Shown piece after piece: positions 1 to 11,718 of a stretch of 64,000 bases of DNA; position 1 is the first letter of the stretch; every line of letters starts with the position of its first letter. A model generated the notes under the pieces. The model was not told the origin of the DNA. It was given only the letters and a program-made list of their open reading frames with translations, and did not search any database. The position numbers were made by a program, and so were the translations under genes. The stretch spans positions 30,688,423 to 30,752,422 of the forward strand of contig NC_063436.1 of the NCBI RefSeq assembly GCF_020379485.1, in the 5' to 3' direction. This DNA is from Brassica napus (Eukaryota; Streptophyta; Magnoliopsida; Brassicales; Brassicaceae).

Positions 1-1742
1 TTCTTAAAGAGAATAATATGAAAGACAAAATATTCTCCTATCAAAAGTAAAATTTTGCGTTAGATTATGTAGTTCTGAATAAATAGAAATATTTGATAAA
101 AATAATAAATAGAATATATGTATCATCGAAGGCTAAAAATGTGAATGGCAGAAGAAAATGCACACCTATCTTCTCTTTCTCTTGAGAGGTGTCATCGATG
201 AGCGTAACTCACGGACTTTGAAATGAGTAATGTACTGAAGAGTACAAAGCAGAAGAGTTTTTGGAGTTTTGTTAAATGTGATTCGAGGGAGTGTGCCTGT
301 GACACTTTCAAACAAATTTCTTTTTCCTTTTATTCGCAGACACCCATGTGCATGCCTCTTTCATTGTAGTATATTTTTTTTCCTTTTCTTTTATTCTTTT
401 TAATAATTGATTAATTTTTGAGTAAATTAGCTCAATATACTAACAAAGGTGGGATATCATTGAATGGGGGGAAAATGGTAAAGATGGGGAGAAGAAAATT
501 GGAGGGATATAGAGTATGGAGTGCAAATAGGAGAAAAGTGGTGTGTAGAGAGTACAAATTCTCTTAATTTTTTTCTTTTTTAATTAAATTTCTGTTTTTT
601 CTTATCGTTTTTCTTTTCCAACTATAGATTGCAGTTAATCCCTGGCCTTCCACCTTTTTCCGTTTCCTTTTTTTATAAATAAAATCTTTTAGAATACTCT
701 GAAAAATGTGTCTTGGTATTTACAAACGAAAAAAGGTAAACTGTTTAGGACACACAAAAGATGAACGTAGGTCTCCCTTGAAGTTAGTTCACTTCAGAGC
801 TTGATGTCGGAATTGCATCTCAAGTACAATTATGCCGACGTTGTCTAAACGGAAATATTTTTTTTTTGTTGCAAAAGGAACTTAATTTGGGTGGGGGTTC
901 ATCCACTGGTTAATGGTGGACTGTCTTCTTGTGCATGTTTTTCTAGATTCAACTGATTCGATTTGGATCCTAGTTCCGATTATTAGAAATCGGTTAAACC
1001 GGTAAAGAAAATGATGCATGCATGTTTATAGTACTTACTTTTGAATATGAGTGTCGATCTTAAATCACTTCAAAATTTTTTTTTGAAACTTCAACTTTAA
1101 GTGTTAAGAGATAATATGCGAGGCATTTCAAGGAATCACTTCAAATTTTGATCCAAGCAAGAACTTTATATATATTTTTATATACACCATGAGTTCAACA
1201 TTCAAGAATAAATAGTGAAAATTCCTAATTAGAAAACGGATATAAGTCTAAAATATATCAAATACTCGTAAGCATAACCCGTAGGTCGTTCAGTAGGAGA
1301 ACCTTTCATTGGAATTTTCACATAGTCAACGAGAGATTTAGGTTCCACCAAAAACAATAATAAATAAATGCTATGATATTGAAACAAAAGGTAGTAAATA
1401 TAGAAGATAATCTAAATTCTTCAGTCATTTTTAACATAAGCTAAACTGTTTTGTTTTGTTTGAAAAACAAATGAGTAGTTGGACATTATGTTTCAAGTTT
1501 CAACCTATTTTCGACGAGAGACTTTTTCAACATAAAATTTATCATTTATTTACAAAAGAATGCCACTGAAAACCTAACTAATCTTAAATACTAGCATTAA
1601 GTATAATTTTGTCATTTAAAATAATCATAAATATGATCTTAATTTACGTACATACATAATTTTCTATTTGTGTATTAATGAAATTTAGTTGTCCGATGTC
1701 GAATACTGATGTTATAATTCTAAACAAAAATCATTTTATAAA
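1..1742. other. AT-rich intergenic DNA, no gene seen
   Basis: I find no convincing coding frame, RNA gene or complete transposon here. The stretch is AT-rich with homopolymer runs and short repeats typical of Brassica intergenic DNA. Confidence 0.6.
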
Positions 1743-2248
1743 GACATCTCTATTCCTACTCCTTTTTTTCCTATAAAATAGAGTAAAAGTAAATATGGAG
1801 TAAAGAATGCTTTAACCCAACTCTATATCTCACTTCATAATGAAATTTACTCTATAAATAGAGTAATCTATTTTTTGTTTGTTCATCACTCCATTAGAGC
1901 ATCTCCAATGTATAACTCTATTTTTTCCTCTAAAATGGAGTAAAAGTAAAAATAGAGTAAAATTGTTTCAACCCTACTCCATTTTTCACTCTATAATGGA
2001 GTGATGAACAAACAAAAAATAGATTACTCCATTTATGGAGTAAATTTTATTATGGAGTGAGATATGGAGTTGAGTTTGAGCATTCCTTATTCCATATTCA
2101 CTTTTATTCCATTTTAGAAAAAAAAATAGAGTAGGGATGAAGATGCCCCTATAGAGTGATAAATGAAGTAGGGTTAGAGCAATTTTACTCTATTTTCACT
2201 TTTACTCTATTTTGGAAGAAAAAATAGAGTTTTACATTGGAGATGCTC
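1743..2248. mobile_element. Tourist-like MITE, outer copy of a nested pair
   Basis: The right end reads GATGCTC followed by TAA; the left end is a degraded form beginning GACATCTC after TAAA. Left arm 1743-1896 and right arm 2149-2248 together make about 253 bp, the normal size of this family, separated by a second copy of the same family. Removing the inner copy restores a palindromic centre that the inner copy itself still shows around 1990-2015. TAA/TTA flanks and GAGCATC ends suit PIF/Harbinger (Tourist) MITEs. Superfamily assignment is inferred from ends and flanks only. Confidence 0.7.
1897..2148. mobile_element. Tourist-like MITE, inner nested copy
   Basis: A 252-bp near-palindromic element from GAGCATCTCC to GATGCCC. 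Its two arms are inverted copies rich in the words GGAGTAAAAG and AAATAGAGT. It is flanked by TTA on the left and CTA on the right, which I read as a TTA target duplication with one substitution. It sits in the centre of a second member of the same family and contains no coding potential. Confidence 0.7.
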
Positions 2249-2664
2249 TAATGGATTGTTATGTAACAATCTATTTACTTTTTAAAAAATACTTTTATCA
2301 GTATTCAATAAGAAACGAGACAATAAATTTATTTAAACTGTAACTAATTGTATATATATATATATATAAATTATAAATTAATATTCATATTTGAACTAAC
2401 ATAATCCAATCACTATTCTTGAATTATTCCTAAACTATTATTTTAACTAATTCAAAAAATAGTTTCCATATTTCTTTTAGTTTCCGTATTTCTCTCTTGC
2501 AATCTTAACCATTAATAGGATAGATTAGCATATATATGCAATCAATTTGATTTATTTAAAAACATAATATTACATTATACTTACAAGAAATAAATTGTAT
2601 ATAGTAACAACAAAAGAACATTCAATACAAATAATAATCTAATGATAATATAGCGTTATTGAAT
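2249..2664. other. AT-rich spacer with a short (TA)n tract
   Basis: No gene seen. It contains a (TA)n microsatellite of about 16 bp near 2351-2366. Confidence 0.5.
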
Positions 2665-3399
2665 GGGTGTTCATTATGAATTTCGGTTCGGTTTGGATTT
2701 TTGGTACTTCATTTTTTTTGAAATATATCTACCATGTTAAAAAATATTTACTTTTTTTTTGTTTCGATTTATATACCATTAGTTTTTGGTTTATTTGATT
2801 TTATATCAAAACCCATAAATATATTTATTTTATACTAATTTTTTTTATGTTATATAATTATATATCGGCTTTACAAATAAATAAATATTTTCAGTTTTTA
2901 ATTAGAATATTTTTCTGTTTTATTTACTATTTAAAATAATTAGTAAACATATACTAATTTATAAACAATAATAGTTTCCATAAAGTAAATATAAGAAAAT
3001 TAGTAATACCATAATATTATTAAATTAATAAATATTAGCACACATATTTGTCTACGAAAAATTTAAAAATATGTTTTATTTAATTTAATAAAAAGGAAAA
3101 ATAACTATTAAATTAAAACAAAATATTAAATTAGTAAAATTAACATTTTAAATATGAAAATCATATCAATAATTATATATTTTTTCTTTATTTTTGCCAT
3201 CCAATCATTATATTATATAATCTAAATATAATTATACTACTCTATTTTAATTAATCAGTGTATATACCAAACTATATTTATATACTGCAGTTTATTAAAA
3301 ATAATATACATTCGGTATATTCAGTACTACTAAATCCAAACTACTTTTTCTATCTCAGTTTGATTTTAATTGGTTCGGTTTTGCCGGATTGAACACTCC
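2665..3399. mobile_element. Putative non-autonomous TIR element with GGTGTTCA ends
   Basis: The left end GGGTGTTCA and right end TGAACACTCC form short inverted repeats. Just inside both ends lie matching GGTTCGGTTT words, pointing inward from the left and present near the right end. The interior is very AT-rich and non-coding. I cannot fix the target-site duplication, so the boundaries and the superfamily are uncertain. Confidence 0.4.
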
Positions 3400-5827
3400 T
3401 CAAGTAATATGGACAATAAAGATATATATATATATAAGTCAAATAAATATATGCACGGATGTACATGTCAAAATTTAGTTAAATATTTAAAATTCATGTA
3501 GTTTAAAGGCAATGTCAGAATCTGTGCTAGGTGGTTATAACCGGTACAAGTTATATAGTAAGCTGGTTAAGGGAAATCGGGAGTGTACTACATAGTTTAA
3601 TCACACGAGAGTACTTTGGCGTATTTTTTAAATTAATTTGGAGGTATTCTAAACCTATAAAATGACTCAAATTAAGCTCTAATAATAAGTACAGTCCACG
3701 GATGGACTTTCTATTCGAGGCGTTGGGTTTAAGGTTTTTTCAACCAAAAAAGTTTCGGTCTAGTGTAAATTAAATCTCACTTAGAAAAAGAAAAAAAAAT
3801 CTTACTTAGAATCACAACAAAGGTACCCAAATACACAAAAACAAAATCAATAGGATGAGAGAAATATATATTAGTAGAAAAAATTAACTAGACGTAGTCT
3901 CAGAAATAAAAATTAACTAGGCGTAGGGATACGTAGTCATACATTTTATTTGTTTGCCTTGCATGTTCTGTGTCGATGGATCATGGGAATACGTGACTGA
4001 AACAAGATGACCATGAGCATATGGCCCATAGTGTTTTCTTAGTTAATAATACTCTTTTGTATATTATTTCTTAAATTATATTGGCTAGTGTTTTAATCGG
4101 CTGAATGGTTTATTTTGCATAGTGAATATTGCCGTTCTTTGTTGGTGGTGTTGTTTGATGGACATTAGGGTCGGTGGAATCACATGAAACACCATGTTAC
4201 TCCTTCGCCCCTTTTATTTACTTGGATAACTTTTTGTCATAAATATGTATAGTGTGTGAAATTGATTCCTCTAAAAAAAACATAAATAAATAGTTTAAAT
4301 CGTGATTAATAGGATAAAAATCCGATAAAGAATCGCCAACTATAAATAAATATATATATTTAAGTTTCAGAAATATATGATTTTTAGTGTTAGAATACCC
4401 AGAGCCCATTTTGTTAACTATATAAAACGTATTGAGTTTAATTTTGTACTTATGTTCATAACCTGCGTGTATTTTTTTACTATTGACAAATGGACGTAAA
4501 AGTAATTAGAACGGTTTTTGTATTAAAAACAAAAATAGTACTGCATTTGAATATTTATTTCAGGGTCATACAAATGTTCAAATGCAACATCGTTTTAAAT
4601 TGTTATATTTTGGCTTTCATTGTTTTCTATTAACAGAGTTAACAACGTTCTTAGTTTTTAACATTTTTTTGGTGTAAAAAATAAAAAGTATTTTCACTTT
4701 TTTTTATCTGGAACCCAAATATTGTAAATAATTTCTTTTAACACGAAACAAATTTGGATGGCGGAAATTACAGTCGCAACCTCTTTGTCACTAAAGCTGA
4801 CTCGTTGGTTAATTCAATTATATGTGAATAACAACATTGAGAATATTTACCGCTGCATCAATCAAAAGACAATCAAAGCATTTACTGAAGTGGATTGAAA
4901 TGAATTAGGACAGCTAATTCAGGACCCATCCATTGCATACGCGTCAGTGTTTATATTTCCAGCTAATGTTTGTACTTTGAAGGCGTACGTCAAAATATGT
5001 TGTTGTTTATTCGTTTATATGATGCGATATGGCATTAATAAAATTTGAAAAACAAGCTGAAAATTTGTGAAAGATTAGGTGATGAACTTTTTTATCGAAT
5101 ATATACAGATGTATGTTCACATAGTTATATATATATGCACCTGCGTTAATAGTAACTTAGTAACAATGAAAAAAACATTGATCGATTTCCGCACACTGAA
5201 TTTCTGTTTTCTTCTTACTGGTTATTGGTGGATAACACAATAATAAAAAGTCGATAAAAAGTCTCATATCTGTTGATTCTTATTTGAAAAGCTGTCGTAT
5301 ATCAAATGTTCGCTCTATAATTTGGTGGGTCAAATCACATGCTCTCTAATTATTTCATATGAAAAGTCATTATCCGAAAGGGTATAACGCCACAAAAATG
5401 AAATCGCAGAAACATGGATATCCATGAATGGACTGTCACAAGATCTTCCAATAACATTTAGCTTTTTGGTCAAACGTCAAGAGTCAGTGAGTTGATGATT
5501 AATCCCTCGTGTTGTATGTAGTAGCTGCCAAACACTAACATACTCAAATCCACCCAATTAATAAAGCTTCGAAGCACAATATTTTTTATTCGACTTTATG
5601 ACATTCCTTATGACAAATGCGGTCAAACGGTCACAATGATATAACAACAATAACAATTGGACATTTCGTTTTCTTTTATAATCTAACTATTTTGTATGAA
5701 ATTTATTTATATATGATTGGATAAAACGAGAGCTTGCATGCACATTTGTTAAGTTGGAGATGCATCTTGATAAGTCACGTATGTTCCATGTGAATTTTTG
5801 CTCGTTTGAATTGTTAAATTCATATGT
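3400..5827. other. Intergenic DNA, no gene seen
   Basis: AT-rich DNA without a frame I would defend. The 63-codon frame at 4218-4409 (minus) has no recognisable domain and low-complexity composition. Short TA microsatellites occur, for example near 3421-3437. Confidence 0.5.
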
Positions 5828-5869
5828 TTATTCAACTGAATTTTTTTTGGAACCATATTATTCAACTGA
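5828..5869. repeat. Candidate poly(T) stub insertion with direct repeats
   Basis: The 12-bp word TTATTCAACTGA occurs at 5828-5839 and 5858-5869, separated by an 18-bp segment with eight T followed by GGAACCATA. A second T run of about 15 follows the right copy. This matches the better-supported stub insertions elsewhere in the window, read here in minus-strand orientation, but the double T run makes the history less clear. Confidence 0.45.
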
Positions 5870-6099
5870 TTTTTTTTTTTTTTTGTAAATTTCAAGATAT
5901 TGGAATGGATGTTGAAGTGACAGATAAAATAAACACTATTTCATGTGATTCTTTAACTTCAGTTGTAACACTTTTGACTAATTCATTTGTAACACTTCAT
6001 TGTAATCTTATTGAGTTTAGAAAAAACTCAATTGTTCCTTAAAAGAAAAGAGAGATTACCACTTGACGCGTACAAGTTCGATACGGTGATCTATGTTTC

Positions 6100-6142
6100 A
6101 GCTGGAAAAAGTTTTTTTTTTTTTTGTAAGCTGGAAAAAGTT
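6100..6142. repeat. Poly(T) stub insertion with 14-bp direct repeats
   Basis: AGCTGGAAAAAGTT occurs at 6100-6113 and again at 6129-6142, separated only by a T run and GTA. On the minus strand this is a TAC+poly(A) tail flanked by a perfect duplication, as expected for an almost completely 5'-truncated LINE-mediated insertion. Confidence 0.7.
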
Positions 6143-7116
6143 ACTAGATACAATATTAAAAACATTTATATCTTATTCATATGGAATTATTTTAAGTATA
6201 TATCATCTACTTTATTTAATTTTTAGCAGAATAACCACTTTTAAGAGAAAGCATGACATATGAGGTGGTGCATATATATGGACAATCTTTTTGCTGGTAA
6301 TGAGAAACAACTAGAATTTTGGATTTTGTTCTTTAGATTTCTTCGTTATTGCCTTTTACGGGTACGTTCAGTTCATCTATATACATACAGCCATTATCTA
6401 CAGTGGTTGCAACAAATGCAGATGCTTTTGTTCCCAAATAATTTGGTGGATCTTGTTTTCATTTTCTTTTCTCTTTAGGAAATATAATTTCGACAAGCAG
6501 CCAAATTGTTCGTATCGTCTCATATTCATAGCTGGTTTACGAACGGTCTTAAACGTGAAACGAATTAAAATGATCGAATACTTTGTATTGTGGATATAAT
6601 TAAATCTTGTATAGAGAAATGGGATACTCATAATCCTATCTTAAAAAGTGATTTATTCTCTACCTCTTGCATGTGGGCTGTGGCCTATTTGAAAATATGT
6701 GACTATGATCGTTCGTCTACCTCACCGTACAAACCAAAAAAGACCTAATTCGAAACAGTTTGCTTAATATGGTACGTCAAATCACTCAGGTTTAGTATCT
6801 AGCAAAGCATTGTATGATTTTAGCAAAGCATTATATATCGAATGTAACATCTTTATCAAAAGTAATAATGTCATACAAGGTGCTTGTAAACATGTTTCTC
6901 CTTTATTATTTTGGTTATATTAATATAAGAGATGGTAGATTGTTATAATTCATCTTCGTGAATGGTAGGGTCTTATAAACATGTTTCACAAAAAAAGAAA
7001 GAAAAAAGTTGTTTTTGAAAAGACAAGGCAGAAACATGTGGACTTCATACATTACCTCCACCTGATATGTTTCCCAGACTATCTACTCTCCAGTGACTCT
7101 TTTACTTTTAGTTCCC
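6143..7116. other. Intergenic DNA and SAUR upstream region
   Basis: Short frames at 6260-6478 and on the opposite strand look random. From about 7050 onward the sequence is the likely promoter of the downstream SAUR. Confidence 0.5.
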
Positions 7117-7126
7117 TATATATACT
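7117..7126 (+). promoter_or_regulatory. Probable TATA box of the SAUR gene
   Basis: CTATATATAC lies about 140 bp upstream of the SAUR start codon, followed by C/A-rich sequence that resembles a 5' untranslated leader. Confidence 0.5.
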
Positions 7127-7260
7127 TTAGACACTTAGATAAACTTGCTTACAAACTAAACCTGATCCATTTCTATAGAAGCACAAACATTCAAATATTC
7201 ATCACTTTCAGATTTTTCGTGTCAATATCCCTTTTTGGTTACTTGCATTAATCCTATAAG

Positions 7261-7578
7261 ATGGGTATTCAATTGATTGGACTATCTAACGCCAAGCAAA
7301 AGCTTCAAAGAAGCTTATCAGCAAAAATCACGAGCTTTTTGGCAATGTCAGGTACTAATAATGTCCCAAAGGGTCATGTGGCTGTCTACGTGGGTGAGAC
7401 TTATCAAAGAAAGAAGAGATTTGTGATACCTATATCATGTTTAAACCATCCATTGTTCCAAGATTTGTTGAGCCTTGCGGAAGAAGAGTTTGGGTTCGAT
7501 CATCCCACGGGATGTCTAACCATCCCTTGTACTGAAGATTACTTCACTGCTGTAGCTTCTATTTTAAATGGTTCGTGA
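7261..7578 (+). CDS. SAUR family auxin-responsive protein (intact)
   Basis: A complete intronless gene for 105 residues, the usual size and structure of SAUR genes. The N-terminus is a short basic segment (AKQKLQRSL). The SAUR domain spans about residues 35-100, with the hallmark [12 protein letters not shown], then [30 protein letters not shown] and LTIPC. Family knowledge: SAURs inhibit PP2C.D phosphatases and so keep plasma-membrane H+-ATPases active, promoting cell expansion. It is the first of three SAURs over 26 kb, all on the plus strand, matching a tandem SAUR cluster that I recall at about At4g34770-At4g34810. I do not assign a SAUR number. The start is chosen because [13 protein letters not shown] is typical of this subgroup. 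Confidence 0.93.
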   Translation: MGIQLIGLSNAKQKLQRSLSAKITSFLAMSGTNNVPKGHVAVYVGETYQRKKRFVIPISCLNHPLFQDLLSLAEEEFGFDHPTGCLTIPCTEDYFTAVASILNGS

Positions 7579-8273
7579 TAAGAGAGTCACAATATTCATT
7601 AAGTTTCTTTATACATATATATTTGTGTATTTTCTTTAAATCTATTTAAGGAAGTGGAAAGAAAATAACTCGAGATTGAGATACTAAGGCGTTTGTTTCA
7701 ATTTTGGATGTCTTGTGAGTTCTTCTAAGTTCTAACCGTTCCATTTGTAAAGAACTTACTTCCTCAAAAAAATAATCTAAGATTGTTTCTATGTAGATTT
7801 GTTTACTTTTTCGATGTATATAGCGGATTGTTTTCAGAAGTTACTTTATGGAGGAAATTCGGAAGGACTTTTCTTTTTTTGAAACTGTAAGATTTGTTTC
7901 TAATCTACTCCATCTGTTCCTTAATATTGCATATTCTAGAATTTTCACAGTTTTTATTTTTTAAGAAAATTGTTGAAATGTCTATTTTAACCTTTTGTCA
8001 CTACTATTAAAAAAATATCGTAACAAAGAAATCTAAATTAAAACAAAAAGTGATCGATTAACTGTGTCATTATTTTGCTTCATTATGTTCCGTTCCCCAT
8101 ATTTAAGATCTCCATATTCCATATTTATTGTAGTCAACATTCCAATGATGAAACTTTACATTTTTGACTTACTAATTCACGTGCATAATGCGAACTTCTT
8201 TTAAAAAAAATTTGGAGCCAAAATTTTTAAACAACTCAAAATTTGGTTTTAGTACCAAAAGTTAAGTGACTAT
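7579..8273. other. SAUR 3' flank and spacer
   Basis: No gene seen. Near 7908 CTCCATCTGTTCC resembles the left end of a Stowaway-like MITE, but I could not find a matching right end, so it is not called. Confidence 0.4.
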
Positions 8274-8920
8274 GGGGGGCTTATTGAATTAGGGGTTTGA
8301 GAAGGTTTTCAAGATTTTAAGATTTAGAGGGTTTTGTTGAATTCTATGATTTTGATGGAGGGTTTTGTTGAATTCAGGGATTTTGATGGAGATTTAAAAA
8401 GAGACTTTTGATAGGATTTGGTAAGATATTTCTAAAATATTTTAATAATAGTTTCGGCCACAACCTTCTATTCCTATTTGTATCTAAGGTCTATGGATAT
8501 AGGTTGGTAGGGAAAAAAATTATATTTACGGTTGTTATATATTGCTCTGATTTTGTGGCTAAAGTATTGACATATATATAGGTTGCCGGATGAATTGATG
8601 TACTAATATATTGCTAATCTATGTTTCCATATAACATGACACAAATAAAGATGCAGATTTCAAGCTCAACTGGAAGCGAGTAGCTATCACAAGCATGTTT
8701 GGACTTGGTTTTGTCGGTAATGTTGGCCACTCTGGTTTCTTTCCTGCTTCTTTCATAATCATTTAGCTATAAATCCCCATGTTTGCATCTCACCTAATCC
8801 AGCAAAACTGTTATACTTGCGGTATCGCAGGTACGGAGGTCTTGATAAATTCATAAAACTAAAGCTTCGATATGTACCAAAGTCAACACGTTTTGTGGCA
8901 CAGTGGCAGCCGAAGTGGCA

Positions 8921-8953
8921 ATGGATGGATGAATGGATGGCTGGATGGATGGA
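8921..8953. repeat. (TGGA)n microsatellite
   Basis: About eight units of TGGA with two point changes. Copies of GAAGTGGCAATGGATGG lie before it (about 8912) and after it (about 8971), so a local duplication is also likely. Confidence 0.8.
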
Positions 8954-9242
8954 TTTTCTTTCAAAAAGAAGAAGTGGCAATGGATGGTCTTATCTTTGGC
9001 CCCATAGATCTACTTATATTCTTCACATAATGGGATAAGCTACGGGCAAGAACACATCTCAAGTTAAAGAAAAACTCAAGAGAGATTTTCTACCAGCTCT
9101 AGCTCTTGGAGGCGGAGCATGGCCGCTTCTTCAGATCGCAAACTTCTGATACGTTCCCGTTCAATACCAGCTACTTTACGTCAACATCTTTTGCCTGATA
9201 TATTGTTTTAGGAGATGTTGAAGACCGCAAGAGAAGTAAGGT

Positions 9243-9923
9243 TTGTTAGCTGAAGAGGTATCTTTCCATGTACCATCTGAAGCTACTGCATACAACACTG
9301 ATGCAAATGTCTCAACCCTCCAAATAACTCATTCTGCCTCAATGGAAACTGATCCTGTCCCTCCTATAAGCTCACCAGCAGATAATTCCACAGCTATTAG
9401 CGCTTCTCCATCTGATATAGTATGTGTTCCGGAAACTACACAATTTAACACTGATTCTGGTTTCATTGGGAACATCACTACATCAACTTCTGTTTCACCT
9501 ACTTCTTCTGCTCCTTTAGTCTTTGCTGCTGCAGGTACACTATCACTGTCTATCCCTGTGGTGGATTTGAAATGTAAATCCAGTGTAGATGGCCTTCCAG
9601 ATAGTTGCTTACAGTTAAGTGATGCAAAAGGATCAAACAGATTTGTTAATCTAGCCATGTTAGAAGAAGATATATAGCTGGATGTTGTGACCTCCCTCTC
9701 TCAGTCTATGTCCCCATCAGTCGAAACCAGCACTCAATTTGTTTATAACTCTTCCCTGCCTTCAACGCCATCTTCATTTTCAGACCTTTTTGTGGACAAT
9801 GTTGTGGCTACAAGCTCTGATAGTTTAGATTTGTCACAAAGATCTCGTGGAGATCGTAGTAAATATGAAATAATCTTTTTTTTCTTAAATTCCATCTCTT
9901 CAGATGGTATTTTGTTCTATTAG
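9243..9923 (+). pseudogene. Captured Ser/Thr-rich reading frame inside the TIR element
   Basis: A frame of about 226 codons runs from 9243 to 9923, interrupted once by TAG at 9675-9677; the downstream part from 9687 is in the same phase. The product would be rich in S, T, P and V with no domain I recognise and no methionine-rich or hydrophobic segments. Because it lies between the TIRs of a non-autonomous element, I read it as a gene fragment carried by the transposon, now decayed. The parent gene cannot be named from sequence alone. Confidence 0.45.
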
Positions 9924-10144
9924 ATTTGAAGGGTAAATGATAGTTTTTAATAATCCAAAATAACTTTTCATGAATCTCATTGATGAAATCCATATTTTCC
10001 AATAAGGGGTGATTTAATAGGGTTTTTATAAATGATACATGCAATAAGGGAGGATTTGTAAAACTTTTTATAAATACCTAATCCAATAAGGGAGGATTTG
10101 GCAAAAACCTAAATTTTTATGAAATCCCTAATCCAATAAGCCCC

Positions 10145-11718
10145 ACTATATATGTTTGAAGCATACGATGGATTGTAGCTATGCATATTTGAGTAGCAGC
10201 TTTTCCTCACGATATTATGAGTTGTGAGGGAGACAGAGAGTTCGTTTTTGATTTAAACAATACACCGCCGAATTCCTTTGAGGCTTCGAATGGAAATAGC
10301 GGATCAAGCGTTGCAGATCTAGCAAAACAAGAGTAGATCGAGCGGATCTAGCGGTACAAGAGTGGATCGAGCGGAACGAGCGGTCTGAAATATATGTATG
10401 AATGGTGAAAGCGGATAAAAGCAGTTCAAAATACTGTACATATTTATAATAGTTTATTTAAGGTTTTATAGTTATTTAAATAAATTTATATTTAGTCTCT
10501 TTTATAATATTAGATATTTTAAAATATTTTTAAATTAATTTTATTTTAATTCTTTTAAATTCTACTATTTTATATATTTTAAATAACTATTACTAAATTT
10601 CTATTGCTTTTAATCAAAAAAAACTATACTTTTTATCTAAATTGTTCTATAACATTTTTATTTTTTATTTTTTATTTATAAATATACATAGTTATAGCAA
10701 TGTGAAAATACTAAATAGTATTGTTATTATTGTTTATTTTTTATCTAGAAAATAATAATATGAAATATAATTAATATGTATAATTATTTTGAGCTTTACA
10801 ATTTTGAATGATTTTAATTTTTTTGGTAAAGTGGTATAACATTTTTGAGATTTAATATTAACTAGGACATCAATTTAATATATTTAATAGTTTTTCTAAA
10901 TAAAAAATATTATTAAGAAAATAAAGTATTATGATAAATAATAATATATATTGTTCATTTGAACAAGGGTGGACGTTCGGATATCCATTCGTATTTGGCT
11001 CATCTCAAATATTTATATTTTTGATTCTAGATAGAATTATATTTTGTATAACTTTTAGATAACCCAAACATTTTAAAATTAAAATTCACATATATTATTT
11101 TGTCTTTTTTCTTGAGCAATAAAAGAAAAAAAACTAAATAATGATGGAACACAAAAGAACCACCAAAAACACTTCAACATTGCAGCATAACTACTGTAGA
11201 TGGCAGTTCGGTGTGTTTGTTTGCAACTTTGAACCATATGTGGTTCTTCCACATTAATTAAACGTTTGTAGTGATAATTGAAAATAATGTTGAATGGGAA
11301 AACACAATGTGTGCGACACACTTAGGCGTACCGTCCGTCTTTGGACCGCTTCCCACTCAATACCTGAAGCTGATTCAGACAATCCAGGAAAAAGAGTTTT
11401 TTATGAGATAACTAGAAAGAAGTAATTTTATAGAATACGATTAGAACTTTTACATAGATATAATAATCAGTAGTCTATTTGACTTCACTTTAAACGAAGC
11501 ATTACAGTGTTGAATAAGATTCTTTTCCGTGTACAATTTTAGTAGTTGTGTTTATTTTATCGTAAACAAAAATAATAATAAGTAAGGACAAAACAGACAA
11601 ACTCAGACCAAATATGTATAGAAAACCGAAAATATACATCTTTTTAAAACAAAATTTTTGAATTCTACATATCACATTAATATATTTTAATGATCTTTAC
11701 ATGTTCACTTAATAGAAA
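10145..11718. other. AT-rich spacer with AGCGG-word repeats
   Basis: No gene seen. Between about 10296 and 10400 the words AGCGGATC, AGCGGTAC and AGCGGAAC recur at about 14-16 bp spacing, a pattern common near ends of plant hAT-type elements, but I could not define an element. The rest is very AT-rich. Confidence 0.4.

Larger units (their letters stand above)
8274..10144. mobile_element. Non-autonomous TIR transposon, about 1.9 kb, with captured sequence
   Basis: The left end GGGGCTTATTGAATTAGGG and the right end, read on the minus strand as GGGGCTTATTGGATTAGGG, are inverted copies. ACTAT flanks both ends (8269-8273 and 10145-10149). Subterminal repeats are present on each side: GAGGGTTTTGTTGAATTC twice on the left, and AATAAGGGAGGATTTG-type words several times on the right (about 9990-10140). 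No transposase is visible. The interior holds a Ser/Thr-rich reading frame and a GGAT microsatellite. Ends and subterminal repeats fit a hAT- or CACTA-like non-autonomous element; I cannot choose between them. Confidence 0.6.

Noticed and set aside
7908..8100. Stowaway-like left end (CTCCATCTGTTCC)
   Set aside because: No matching inverted right end or second TA flank could be found.
9329..9658. 109-codon minus-strand frame
   Set aside because: Antisense of the Ser/Thr-rich captured frame; no start context or domain.
10296..10400. CRISPR-like spaced repeats (AGCGG words)
   Set aside because: The words are short and degenerate with no conserved repeat unit; this is plant nuclear DNA and the pattern fits transposon subterminal repeats.
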